Source: Caballeronia sordidicola
Lineage (GTDB): Bacteria; Pseudomonadota; Gammaproteobacteria; Burkholderiales; Burkholderiaceae
Assembly: GCF_001544455.2 (NCBI RefSeq)
Contig: NZ_FCOC02000006.1
Location: 1 to 64,000 of the forward strand
Direction of reading: 5' to 3'
DNA length: 64,000 bases
The notes beneath the pieces are model-generated. The model did no database searches. It was not told the origin of the DNA and was given only the letters and a program-made list of their open reading frames with translations. Position 1 is the stretch's first letter; every line of letters starts with the position of its first letter. This document shows positions 8,498 to 16,286 of this stretch, piece after piece. The position numbers and the translations under genes were made by a program.

Positions 8498-8614
8498 GAC
8501 ACGATTGTCGTGAGCGTGATCGACGGAGTATTTTCAGCGGATAACGCGGAGCATGTCAAGGTAGCGAATGCTATTGAAACGCGGAGATTTAGCCGCTTAC
8601 GCGTTAAGCGATAG
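8498..8614 (+). pseudogene. 3' fragment of a third Imm52 immunity gene
   Basis: Reading from 8498, just after an in-frame stop, gives DTIVVSVIDGVFSADNAEH followed by VKVANAIETR. This matches the C-terminal tail of both upstream immunity genes (VVSVIDEVFSADNPEHVMIANAIEER). After ETR the frame is lost, but a shifted frame gives DLAAYAL, resembling the DLLPRYAEL end of copy 2. No 5' part remains, so this is a decayed third copy. Confidence 0.75.
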
Positions 8615-8956
8615 GTCGGCTCATTCTATTTTTCTGCCTCAAGCCATAGCATAAGTTTGCTCTTGTCGACGCCACCAGCACGACAGCCTATAAGCACCCG
8701 TGGGATGGTCTTGTCCATTATTTCATCCACAATAGTGTCAACTTTGAACCGGCTAACGCGTTTGCTCGATTTCAAGCCGTCGTTGCACGTTGGCCATCGG
8801 AAAGGCATCCTTAGCACTATTTAGCGTGCCTAACAATCGAGCCATCCGTCTATCGCTATGCGCAGCCGTAGCATCCTAGAGATCAACATCAGGGAAGTGG
8901 CTTTTGGCTTCATCGGGTGAAAGATAATGGATTCCACGCTCAAGCGGGAAAACCGG
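8615..8956. other. gap between immunity array and tssL
   Basis: About 340 bp, less GC-rich than its surroundings. The only notable frame is a 63-codon minus-strand ORF (8626-8817) with no recognisable motif and no clear ribosome binding site. I see no RNA gene, repeat or strong terminator. Confidence 0.4.
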
Positions 8957-9745
8957 CTAAGGCAGCGATATCGTCAAGTTTGCGGACCTTGGCCCGACCT
9001 TCACAATCTCGGAATACGGTGCGACCGCTTTCAGTGTCGAATCCTTCAGGTAAGCATTCAGACCCACGAACGCCAGCACGCCTACCAGCGCAAATACCGA
9101 TGCAATCACCCACAACGGCACTTCGCTTTTCAGGCGATGTGCAATCTGATCCGGCAACGACCAATGTGGCGCGAAGGGCGCGCGCTTACCCTTCATCTGC
9201 GAGATTTCATCGCCCACTCGTGCCGTCAGGTAAGCGAGCTTTTCCGGTCCCTCCATCATGTACTTGCCCTGGAATCCGAGCAGCAGGCACATGTGAAAAA
9301 CCTCAAGCGACTGCAAACGTGCGGCGCCTTGCGACCGCGCTTCCTCGAGATACTGAAAAAACTTTTCGCCTGCCAATTGCTCGCCAAACAGCGTCAATTG
9401 CAACGGCTTGCGTTCCCACTCTGAACGAATCTTGAAGCGTGAGGCCAGCACCGATTCATCCACGGCCGCACAGAACGCAAACTTCGCGGCGAACATGTCG
9501 TCGGCGGATACGTTCAGTTTCTTTGCGCCGCGATCGAAGTCGCCGAGAAAATCCTGAATGCGTGTGAGAAAGCTCGCCGCGTCTTCAGGCTCGCGTTCGT
9601 TCTTGAGCAGGAACAGCATGAAAAAACCATCGTAAAGCAGGTCGAGCAGGGAACGGATCTGGTAAGTAGACGCTGCCGGAGGCGTCTGATTTCGATTGAT
9701 CTGTTGCGGCGGGGCATCGCCGAAAAGTGAAGGCGCATAGCTCAT
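8957..9745 (-). CDS. tssL: T6SS membrane-complex protein TssL (IcmH/DotU family)
   Basis: A 262-residue protein with a cytoplasmic helical DotU domain (~25-185; LYDGFFMLFLLKN, FCAAVDESVLAS, FQGKYM) and one C-terminal transmembrane helix (~210-232), leaving a short periplasmic tail. TssL joins TssM and TssJ in the trans-envelope complex and contacts the baseplate through TssK. It lacks the peptidoglycan-binding extension found in some TssL proteins, a job that TagN may take here. Its start overlaps the tssK stop by 4 bp, so they are translated together. Confidence 0.93.
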   Translation of the reverse strand: MSYAPSLFGDAPPQQINRNQTPPAASTYQIRSLLDLLYDGFFMLFLLKNEREPEDAASFLTRIQDFLGDFDRGAKKLNVSADDMFAAKFAFCAAVDESVLASRFKIRSEWERKPLQLTLFGEQLAGEKFFQYLEEARSQGAARLQSLEVFHMCLLLGFQGKYMMEGPEKLAYLTARVGDEISQMKGKRAPFAPHWSLPDQIAHRLKSEVPLWVIASVFALVGVLAFVGLNAYLKDSTLKAVAPYSEIVKVGPRSANLTISLP

Positions 9746-11088
9746 GACGTCACCGCGATCAGGTCGAGTTTGAGGTCGTCGATGCCCGAAGGGGCATAGA
9801 TCATTGCCGATTGCGCCTGCAGCATGCGGTCATACAGCGGGCCACGTGTTTCCAGCGCGAAATAGCATGCGCCGGGCCGCACGGGAATGGCCGGCGGCAC
9901 TTGCGGCGTATAGGTGAGCCCCACCCCGGGCATGGCGGACAACACGAGCTTGTCCACGTCTTCGGGCGCTCCGACTTTGAAGCGCGCGGGCACGGCCTCG
10001 ACGAGTTCGACCGTTGGCATGCTGGCTGTGACCGAGAGGAAAAACGTGGTTTTATCGTCGATCTTGCCCGAGTCGATGCGCCCCAGATGGAACGACGGCC
10101 GGACTTCGTCGAGCGCAATTGCGAAATAGCGGGTGGAGATCACGGTATCGAGCAGATCGCGCAGCATGGTGTCGAGTTGATCGAACGCCGGACCGGGATT
10201 GTCATGCCTGTACACCGGCAAGTCAGCTAGCGCGTATCCCTTCGAGAACGTCATCAACTGGCCGGCAAGCCGCAGCAACTCCTGGAACAGACGCTCCGGA
10301 TGCAACGCGGCATGCTGGTACAAATGCGTGAGCGCGGCAAACGCCGCGCTTGCGGTATGCAGAAGCCAGAACGAAGCGACATCGCCGGACCGGAACTCGA
10401 TGATGTTCTTCGTCGGCTCGCGATGAAACCCATATAGCGCATTGACCTTCGCCTGCAACGCTTCAATCAGCTGACGCAGGCGCTGGTGCAAGAGAGGTGA
10501 GGCCTCAATCGCGAGACTCGGCGGCACGAACGACTCATCGATCTCGAACCCCGAGGTCGCGGTGCGCCGGATGCGAACGAGCGGCACGGACATGTACTGG
10601 TCGCGCGGCTCGCTGTTGGCCACGAGTTTGACGCTCGCCTTCAGGAAGGTAATGTCGGCCTGGGCAGCGTCGGTGAAGTGGTCACCAATTGAATTTTGCT
10701 CGCTCACATAGCGCGACACGAACCCGTCCGCCGGATCCTGAATGTAGTTGGCCCCAGCTTCGCGCAGCGGATGCATGGCAAGATAAAAGGTGAACTCATT
10801 GACGCCATCGGGCAGCGTCCCGAGCGCGATGGCCGGCGGCAGAGCATTCGCTTGCGGGGCGGAATAGAGTTCCCCGTCAGGGAATACGAGCGCCAGTTCG
10901 CTCAAGCGCAACACGTTGCTCGCGAGCGCGTCTCGATCAAACCGAACCGAGCGCACGCCCCAGTTGTAAGGCTGGATCGCGCGAACCGACTCGAAAAGAC
11001 GCGCTTCGTGATACGCGTCTTGTCGTTGAAAATGCTGAGGCCGCAGAAAAAGACCTTCACCCCAAAGCACCTTGGCGGAATAACTCAT
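9742..11088 (-). CDS. tssK: T6SS baseplate protein TssK
   Basis: A 448-residue protein with typical TssK landmarks: the N-terminal VLWGEGLFLRPQHFQRQDAY motif, the central ILYQHA-like helix (LTHLYQHAALHPERLFQELLRLAGQL) and the C-terminal LRDLLDTVISTRYFAI and FKVGAPEDVDKLV blocks. TssK links the baseplate to the membrane complex. The gene is followed by tssL with a 4-bp overlap and preceded at 193 bp by tssJ on the same strand. Confidence 0.95.
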   Translation of the reverse strand: MSYSAKVLWGEGLFLRPQHFQRQDAYHEARLFESVRAIQPYNWGVRSVRFDRDALASNVLRLSELALVFPDGELYSAPQANALPPAIALGTLPDGVNEFTFYLAMHPLREAGANYIQDPADGFVSRYVSEQNSIGDHFTDAAQADITFLKASVKLVANSEPRDQYMSVPLVRIRRTATSGFEIDESFVPPSLAIEASPLLHQRLRQLIEALQAKVNALYGFHREPTKNIIEFRSGDVASFWLLHTASAAFAALTHLYQHAALHPERLFQELLRLAGQLMTFSKGYALADLPVYRHDNPGPAFDQLDTMLRDLLDTVISTRYFAIALDEVRPSFHLGRIDSGKIDDKTTFFLSVTASMPTVELVEAVPARFKVGAPEDVDKLVLSAMPGVGLTYTPQVPPAIPVRPGACYFALETRGPLYDRMLQAQSAMIYAPSGIDDLKLDLIAVTS

Positions 11089-11281
11089 ACTCGACCTGTA
11101 AAGGGTTCACTACGCCTGTCGGAAAACAGTCTTGCTTTCCGCGCCGCACAAAATTATTTGTGATTGGCCGGACACCAGGCCTGCTCTGTGTATTGGCCTG
11201 AAACAATTGTTGATTCGATCGGCCGGCTAACGTATTGCGCCGGGGCGATAATATTCACTTAATACTCATGATTAAGCAACA

Positions 11282-11938
11282 TTACCCGCAGTTTACAACT
11301 GAAAGGAAATTCAATTGTTGTGCCGGTAATCCAACATCTGAAGGGATCACTGTCCCTCCGGTTACTGTCATGGCGCAATTATGCAGACCAACCATTATGC
11401 CGGATTTTTCCGATTTGACCGGATCAAACGCGAATTTCCAACGCTGTTGCGCCGGATCGCGGAATAAGGCGACGATGCCGAGCGCACCGGCTTCACGCGT
11501 GACCTTTTCCTTTACGGTATAACGCTGTCCCGGGATCAGCGTGACTTCTCTAACCCGGATCAAATCCTCGCCTAAAGCGGCCTTTTCACGACTGGGGTCA
11601 GTGAATGTGTCGAACGATGCTTGCTGAAATGAAGTTGCGTCTTTGAGGGTATACAAACGCACTACTAGCGCAAATGGGCGGTTATCATTTGCCGCATTTA
11701 AATTCGGGGCCGCATACAGGGTAAGCGGCACTTCGCGCGGCGGCTTTTGTGCGTCCGGAACATCGGGCTTGCCTATGCCAACCGCCTGCAAACCCGCGCT
11801 GGCGGCGGCTCCCAACACTGAAACCCCGGCCGCACATCCCCCCATCAGCAGGGTGGCAGTGAATATAACCACGCATCTAAGGTATCTCGTCTTCACGCTT
11901 GTTATTATGCAAAGCACGCGTTGTTCCCCGATTATCAC
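11282..11938 (-). CDS. tssJ: T6SS outer-membrane lipoprotein TssJ
   Basis: A signal peptide with lipobox LMGGC (Cys35 when counted from the ATG at 11938), followed by the transthyretin-like TssJ domain: VPLTLYAAPNLNAANDNRPFA, LVVRLYTLKDATSFQQASFD and VTLIPGQRYTVKEKV. TssJ anchors TssM to the outer membrane. A GTG at codon 15 just before KTRYLRC would give a more usual signal peptide length; the start is uncertain. It is divergent from tagM across a 325-bp gap. Confidence 0.9.
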   Translation of the reverse strand: MIIGEQRVLCIITSVKTRYLRCVVIFTATLLMGGCAAGVSVLGAAASAGLQAVGIGKPDVPDAQKPPREVPLTLYAAPNLNAANDNRPFALVVRLYTLKDATSFQQASFDTFTDPSREKAALGEDLIRVREVTLIPGQRYTVKEKVTREAGALGIVALFRDPAQQRWKFAFDPVKSEKSGIMVGLHNCAMTVTGGTVIPSDVGLPAQQLNFLSVVNCG

Positions 11939-12263
11939 AGCAAGTGGTCAATCATTTTTCAGCCCAGTAGAAACGGGCTCAACTGCTTGTTTTATATAGG
12001 CCCTGGAGCCGCCAGACTTAGTTTGCGCAACCGGTTTTGACGCTTAATCCGGAAAAAAATTCCGAATCTTCATATGTTTGACGTAAAACCCGGATGGTGT
12101 TACAGAGTTACTCAAGATTCATGACCTTGCTTGCTATAAAAATTTGATCGCTTTACGTAGTGATTGAGTTAACAAAATTTGGCCTGTACTATACCTCCGC
12201 ACTCGGAGCATGGCAAAAAACGAATTAACCCATCATTAAAAAATCAGACTCAGTGAATAAACG
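11939..12263. other. divergent intergenic region between tssJ and tagM
   Basis: 325 bp and clearly AT-richer than the flanking genes, as expected for a control region serving both halves of the T6SS locus. It holds the promoter listed separately at 12164-12192. I see no coding frame or RNA gene. Confidence 0.6.
12164..12192 (+). promoter_or_regulatory. sigma-70-like promoter for the tagM-tssA operon
   Basis: TTGAGT at 12164-12169, a spacer of exactly 17 bases, then TACTAT at 12187-12192. Transcription would begin near 12199 and leave a leader of about 65 bases before the tagM ATG at 12264. The match is strong for this AT-rich region but has not been tested. Confidence 0.55.
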
Positions 12264-12932
12264 ATGACAGAACGCCTGTTTACAAAAATCATCGGGGTAG
12301 TGGCAGCGTGTGCCGTCGTGACGGGTTGTGCCACCCAGCAACCTAATGTGCCGCCAGCTGCCGACGTATTCAACAAGCAATTGGCAGATGCTGATGGCGT
12401 GTCGAAAGCAGGGGATCAGGACAAGGCAATCGGGCTATATCAGGAACTCGCCAAATCAGATCCCACGCGTGAAGAACCGTGGTCCCGGATTGCCCAGATT
12501 CAATTCACCCAGCAGCATTACGGGCAGGCAATTGTCGCGGCACAGGAGGCATTACAGCGTGATCAAACCGACCGCCAGGCCAAAAGCGTTCTGGCTGTCA
12601 GCGGATTACGGATTGCGACGCAATCGCTCGGCGAACTGCGCCAGGATTCGGCGCTCGCGGGGGACGCTAAATCCGACGCCCAGGCGCTCGCCAAGCAACT
12701 GCGCGACACCCTGGGCGAGGACGCTTTGTTCCCGCCCGAGCAGCAGGCGCAAAAGCCCGTTGTGAAGAAGCGCCGCGTTCTGCACAAGAAACCGGTGTCC
12801 GCCGCGGCGCCGGCCGATACCCAGGCAGATGCAACCGCATCGCCTGCCGCGCCTACCGCGCCCGCAGCACCCGCGCCGCAAAAAGCCGCCAAGGGCGGCG
12901 GCGCGTCCGACCCATTCAGCGCGCTGCGATAG
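12264..12932 (+). CDS. tagM: T6SS-associated TPR lipoprotein (TagM-like)
   Basis: A 222-residue lipoprotein with signal peptide and lipobox VTGC (Cys22), TPR-like helices at ~45-120 (AGDQDKAIGLYQELAKSDPTREEPW, QHYGQAIVAAQEALQRDQ) and a Lys/Ala/Pro-rich tail. In Burkholderia T6SS loci a lipoprotein gene called tagM lies just before tssB; the symbol is given on that position and on the lipobox. The role is unknown but is presumably in the envelope part of the machine. It opens the plus-strand operon, 55 bp before tssB. Confidence 0.7.
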   Translation: MTERLFTKIIGVVAACAVVTGCATQQPNVPPAADVFNKQLADADGVSKAGDQDKAIGLYQELAKSDPTREEPWSRIAQIQFTQQHYGQAIVAAQEALQRDQTDRQAKSVLAVSGLRIATQSLGELRQDSALAGDAKSDAQALAKQLRDTLGEDALFPPEQQAQKPVVKKRRVLHKKPVSAAAPADTQADATASPAAPTAPAAPAPQKAAKGGGASDPFSALR

Positions 12933-12987
12933 CACGAGGCGCACGACCCGAGAACCGTAATACACGCCGGAACCACGGAGACCAGCC

Positions 12988-13551
12988 ATGGCCAAGAAAG
13001 AAAGTATCCAGAAGCGCCTGCAGAAGGTTCGCCCCCCTCGCGTCCAGCTGACGTATGAAGTCGAGCGTGGAGACGCGATCGAGATCAAGGAGCTTCCTTT
13101 CGTCGTTGGTGTGATGGGCGACCTCGCGGGGCAGTCGGAAGTCGAGCAGCCGCGTTTGCGCGACAGGAAGTTCGTCAACATCGACCGCGATAATTTCGAC
13201 GACGTCATGAAGGGCATCGAACCGCGCGCCGCATTCCAGGTGGAGAACCGCCTGAGCGAGGCGGGCGGCAAATTTGGTGTCGATCTGCGTTTTAATTCGA
13301 TCGCGGATTTCGATCCCGATGCGATCGTCCAGCAAGTCGAACCGTTGCGACGCTTGCTCGAGGCGCGCTCGAAACTTGCCGACCTGCGCAACAAGCTCGC
13401 GGGTAACGACAAGCTCGAAGACCTGCTGAGCGACGTGCTGCATAACACGCAGCAATTGCAGTCGCTGGCGCCGCATGCGGGAAGCACGGCAAGTGCGGAC
13501 GCATCGCACGGGCCGGACCACAAGCCGCAAGACGACCAGCAGCGCGACTAA
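12988..13551 (+). CDS. tssB: T6SS contractile sheath small subunit TssB (VipA)
   Basis: A 187-residue protein with the standard TssB opening (SIQKRLQKVRPPRVQLTYEV), the ELPFVVGVMGDLAG motif and a central FVNIDRDNFDDVMKGIEPR. The C terminus is extended and polar. TssB and TssC form the cytoplasmic sheath whose contraction drives the Hcp tube outward; ClpV recycles it. It is 17 bp upstream of tssC. Confidence 0.97.
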   Translation: MAKKESIQKRLQKVRPPRVQLTYEVERGDAIEIKELPFVVGVMGDLAGQSEVEQPRLRDRKFVNIDRDNFDDVMKGIEPRAAFQVENRLSEAGGKFGVDLRFNSIADFDPDAIVQQVEPLRRLLEARSKLADLRNKLAGNDKLEDLLSDVLHNTQQLQSLAPHAGSTASADASHGPDHKPQDDQQRD

Positions 13552-13568
13552 AACCAGCGGGGTGTGAA

Positions 13569-15059
13569 ATGAATCAGCAAACGGCTGCGGCTCAGGCCGG
13601 CACGCATCAATCCGAAACGGCTACGTCACTGCTCGACGAGATTGTCGAAAAGAGCAAAGTCGCAAAGTCCCATTCCGAACATGTGCGCGCGAAGGACCTG
13701 ATTGGCGAGCTTGTTACGCAGGTGCTCGACGGCACGGTCGTGGTGTCGAATAACTTGTCGGCAACCATAGACGCTCGCGTGGCGGAACTCGATCAGCTGA
13801 TCTCGGCGCAGCTGAGCGCCGTGATGCACGCGCCGGAATTCCAGCGCCTCGAAAGCACATGGCGCGGTCTCGACTACCTGTGCAAGGAAAGCAACACAGG
13901 CGCAACCGTGAAGATCAAGGCGCTGCATGCGCCCAAGCGCGACATTGTCCGTGACTTCAAGACGGCGATCGAATTCGATCAGAGCGCGTTGTTCAAGAAG
14001 GTGTACGAAGAAGAATTCGGCACCTTCGGCGGCGCGCCTTTTGGTGCGCTGATCGGAGACTTTGAAGTGACGCGGCAGCCGGAAGACATGTACTTCATCG
14101 AGCAGATGTCGCATGTTGCAGCGGCGGCGCATGCGCCGTTCATTGCGTCGGCATCGCCGGAACTGATCGGCCTTGAGACTTTCGCGGATCTTGGCCGGCC
14201 GCGCGATCTCGGCAAGGTGTTCGATACCGTGGAGTACGCGAAGTGGAAGTCCTTCCGCGACTCGGAAGATTCACGCTATGTAGGGCTGACGCTGCCGCGC
14301 TTTCTTGGCCGCTTGCCGTTCAACCCAAAAGACGGACAAACGGCGGAGACATTCAACTTTGTGGAAGACGTGGACGGCACGGATCACGCAAAGTACTTGT
14401 GGTGCAACGCCGCCTGGGCGTTCGCTGCCCGGCTGACCGCCGCGTTCGATGACTTCGGCTGGTGCGCGGCGATCCGCGGTGTGGAAGGCGGTGGTCTGGT
14501 GGAAGATCTGCCCACCCATACGTTCAAGACCGATGACGGCGAAATCGCGCTCAAATGCCCGACAGAAATTGCTGTGACGGACCGTCGCGAGAAAGAGTTG
14601 AGCGACCTCGGTTTCATTCCGCTCGTCCATTGCAAGAACTCGGATTACGCCGCTTTCTTCGCGGCGCAGTCCGTGCAGAAACCCAAGAAATACAACACCG
14701 ATAGTGCGAACGCCAACTCCGTTCTGTCCGCTCAGTTGCAGTACATCTTCTCGGTATCGCGCGTGGCGCATTACCTGAAGGCCATGATGCGCGACAAGAT
14801 CGGCAGCTTCGCCTCGGCCCAGAACGTCGAAGTGTTCCTGAACCGCTGGATCTCGCAGTACGTGCTGCTTGACGACAACGCGACGCAAGAACAAAAGGCG
14901 CAGTTCCCGCTGCGCGAGGCATCCATACAAGTGGCAGAGATCCCCGGCAAGCCGGGTTCATACCGGTCGGTAGCGTTCCTGCGGCCGCATTTCCAGCTGG
15001 ACGAACTGTCGATCTCTTTGCGGCTTGTCGCAGATCTACCAAAGCCTGCCTCTTCCTGA
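13569..15059 (+). CDS. tssC: T6SS contractile sheath large subunit TssC (VipB)
   Basis: A 496-residue protein with the conserved LESTWRGLDYLCKES, GAPFGALIGDFEVTRQPEDM, RFLGRLPF and DFGWCAAIRGVEGGG blocks and the C-terminal FLRPHFQLDELSISLRLVADLP, all typical of TssC. It assembles with TssB as the sheath. The N-terminal helix (residues ~20-60) carries the ClpV-recognised part of the sheath in other systems. An Hcp gene follows at 69 bp. Confidence 0.97.
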   Translation: MNQQTAAAQAGTHQSETATSLLDEIVEKSKVAKSHSEHVRAKDLIGELVTQVLDGTVVVSNNLSATIDARVAELDQLISAQLSAVMHAPEFQRLESTWRGLDYLCKESNTGATVKIKALHAPKRDIVRDFKTAIEFDQSALFKKVYEEEFGTFGGAPFGALIGDFEVTRQPEDMYFIEQMSHVAAAAHAPFIASASPELIGLETFADLGRPRDLGKVFDTVEYAKWKSFRDSEDSRYVGLTLPRFLGRLPFNPKDGQTAETFNFVEDVDGTDHAKYLWCNAAWAFAARLTAAFDDFGWCAAIRGVEGGGLVEDLPTHTFKTDDGEIALKCPTEIAVTDRREKELSDLGFIPLVHCKNSDYAAFFAAQSVQKPKKYNTDSANANSVLSAQLQYIFSVSRVAHYLKAMMRDKIGSFASAQNVEVFLNRWISQYVLLDDNATQEQKAQFPLREASIQVAEIPGKPGSYRSVAFLRPHFQLDELSISLRLVADLPKPASS

Positions 15060-15128
15060 GCAGGATAACTGCGTGAGGCCTGGACGTTGTCCGGGCCGCC
15101 TACAAAACCACTTTATGAGGGTCCAGCT

Positions 15129-15659
15129 GTGAAGGATATCTATTTGAAATTTGGCAATCCTGCAATCAAAGGCGAATCGCAGGACAAGGATCACGCGAAC
15201 TGGATCGAGATCGATTCATGGAGCCATGCGATCACGCAGCCGCGTTCGGCAACGGCGTCCACGGCTGGCGGCCACACATCCGAGCGTTGCGAACATGGCG
15301 ACATGGTGTTCACTAAAGACATCGACGTGGTCAGCCCTCTCATGTATCAACATGCTTCCGGCGGCACCACGTTCGACGAAGTCACCATCGACTTCATGCG
15401 ATCGGATGGCGAAGGCAATCGCATCAAGTATCTCGAGGTGAAGCTCAAGTACGTGATCATCTCGGCAATCAACCCGAGCGTCAATGCAGTTACCACTGCA
15501 TCGGCGGGCACGGGCGCAAGCCTGCCGGTCGAGCAGTTCTCGCTCAAGTATGCAGCCGTGCAATGGAAGTACACGCAACAAAAGATTGGTGGTAACCAAG
15601 GCGGCAATGCGCAGGGCGCATGGAGCCTCACCAAGAACGACAAGACGTACGCGGTCTGA
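15129..15659 (+). CDS. hcp: T6SS tube protein Hcp (TssD)
   Basis: I place the start at the GTG at 15129, giving MKDIYLKFGNPAIKGESQDK, the usual Hcp opening, with GAGGG about 8 bases upstream; the frame runs open further back to 15087 but that part is not Hcp-like. The 176-residue product has the HANWIEIDSWSHAI block, a SERCEHGDMVFTKDID loop and the strand KYVIISAINPSVNA. Hcp hexamers stack into the expelled inner tube. The loop between strands looks normal, with no toxin extension. Confidence 0.95.
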   Translation: MKDIYLKFGNPAIKGESQDKDHANWIEIDSWSHAITQPRSATASTAGGHTSERCEHGDMVFTKDIDVVSPLMYQHASGGTTFDEVTIDFMRSDGEGNRIKYLEVKLKYVIISAINPSVNAVTTASAGTGASLPVEQFSLKYAAVQWKYTQQKIGGNQGGNAQGAWSLTKNDKTYAV

Positions 15660-15765
15660 TGGCCGGCGGTTCGCCGCTGATCATCGACGCCGGGGCCCAA
15701 CACGCATGACCTGCGGCACCGGCGTCGAAGTGGACATGGCTACGCATGCAACACACCAGGGCTAA

Positions 15766-16245
15766 ATGAAACGCTTCGAGCCTAGCTTTCTCGACAAACT
15801 CTTCGACGACGATCCATACGAGCCGGCTGCGTCAGCATTGCGCCAGTTGTCTCTTGAAGAGCTCAAGAGCACGGTTGCCCGCGACGTGGAGTCGTTGCTG
15901 AATACACGGATTGGTTTCACGCAGGCGAATCTGGCCGCCTTGCCCGAGTGTCAGTTGTCCGTGCTGACCTACGGACTCAACGACTTCGCGGGAATGAGCC
16001 TCGCGAGCCATTACGACCGCGTGTTCATTTGCCAGTCGATTCAACAGGCGATCGCGCGGCACGAGCCGCGCCTGCAGCAGGTATCGGTAAAACTCGAACT
16101 GAATGACCAGTCAACGAGCGCACTCAACTTCGCGATCCGCGCCGTGTTGATCGTGCATCCGGCCGAAGAGCCGGTCAGCTTCGACGCCATGCTGTTGCCG
16201 TCGACGCTGCAATATTCCGTGACGCGTTCGCGCGCCAGGCTTTGA
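15766..16245 (+). CDS. tssE: T6SS baseplate protein TssE (gp25-like)
   Basis: A 159-residue protein with the gpW/gp25 fold signatures: SFLDKLFDDDP at the start, VARDVESLLNTRIG in the middle, then LSVLTYGLNDFAGM and a C-terminal LNFAIRAVLIVHPAEEPVSFD. TssE is part of the baseplate wedge with TssF and TssG. It lies 106 bp after hcp. Confidence 0.95.
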   Translation: MKRFEPSFLDKLFDDDPYEPAASALRQLSLEELKSTVARDVESLLNTRIGFTQANLAALPECQLSVLTYGLNDFAGMSLASHYDRVFICQSIQQAIARHEPRLQQVSVKLELNDQSTSALNFAIRAVLIVHPAEEPVSFDAMLLPSTLQYSVTRSRARL

Positions 16246-16286
16246 ATGCAGCATCCGTGCATGACACGGAGCCGGGGATTTGAGTA

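Noticed and set aside
8626-8817. 63-codon minus-strand ORF next to the immunity array
   Set aside because: No ribosome binding site, no recognisable motif and no obvious partner.
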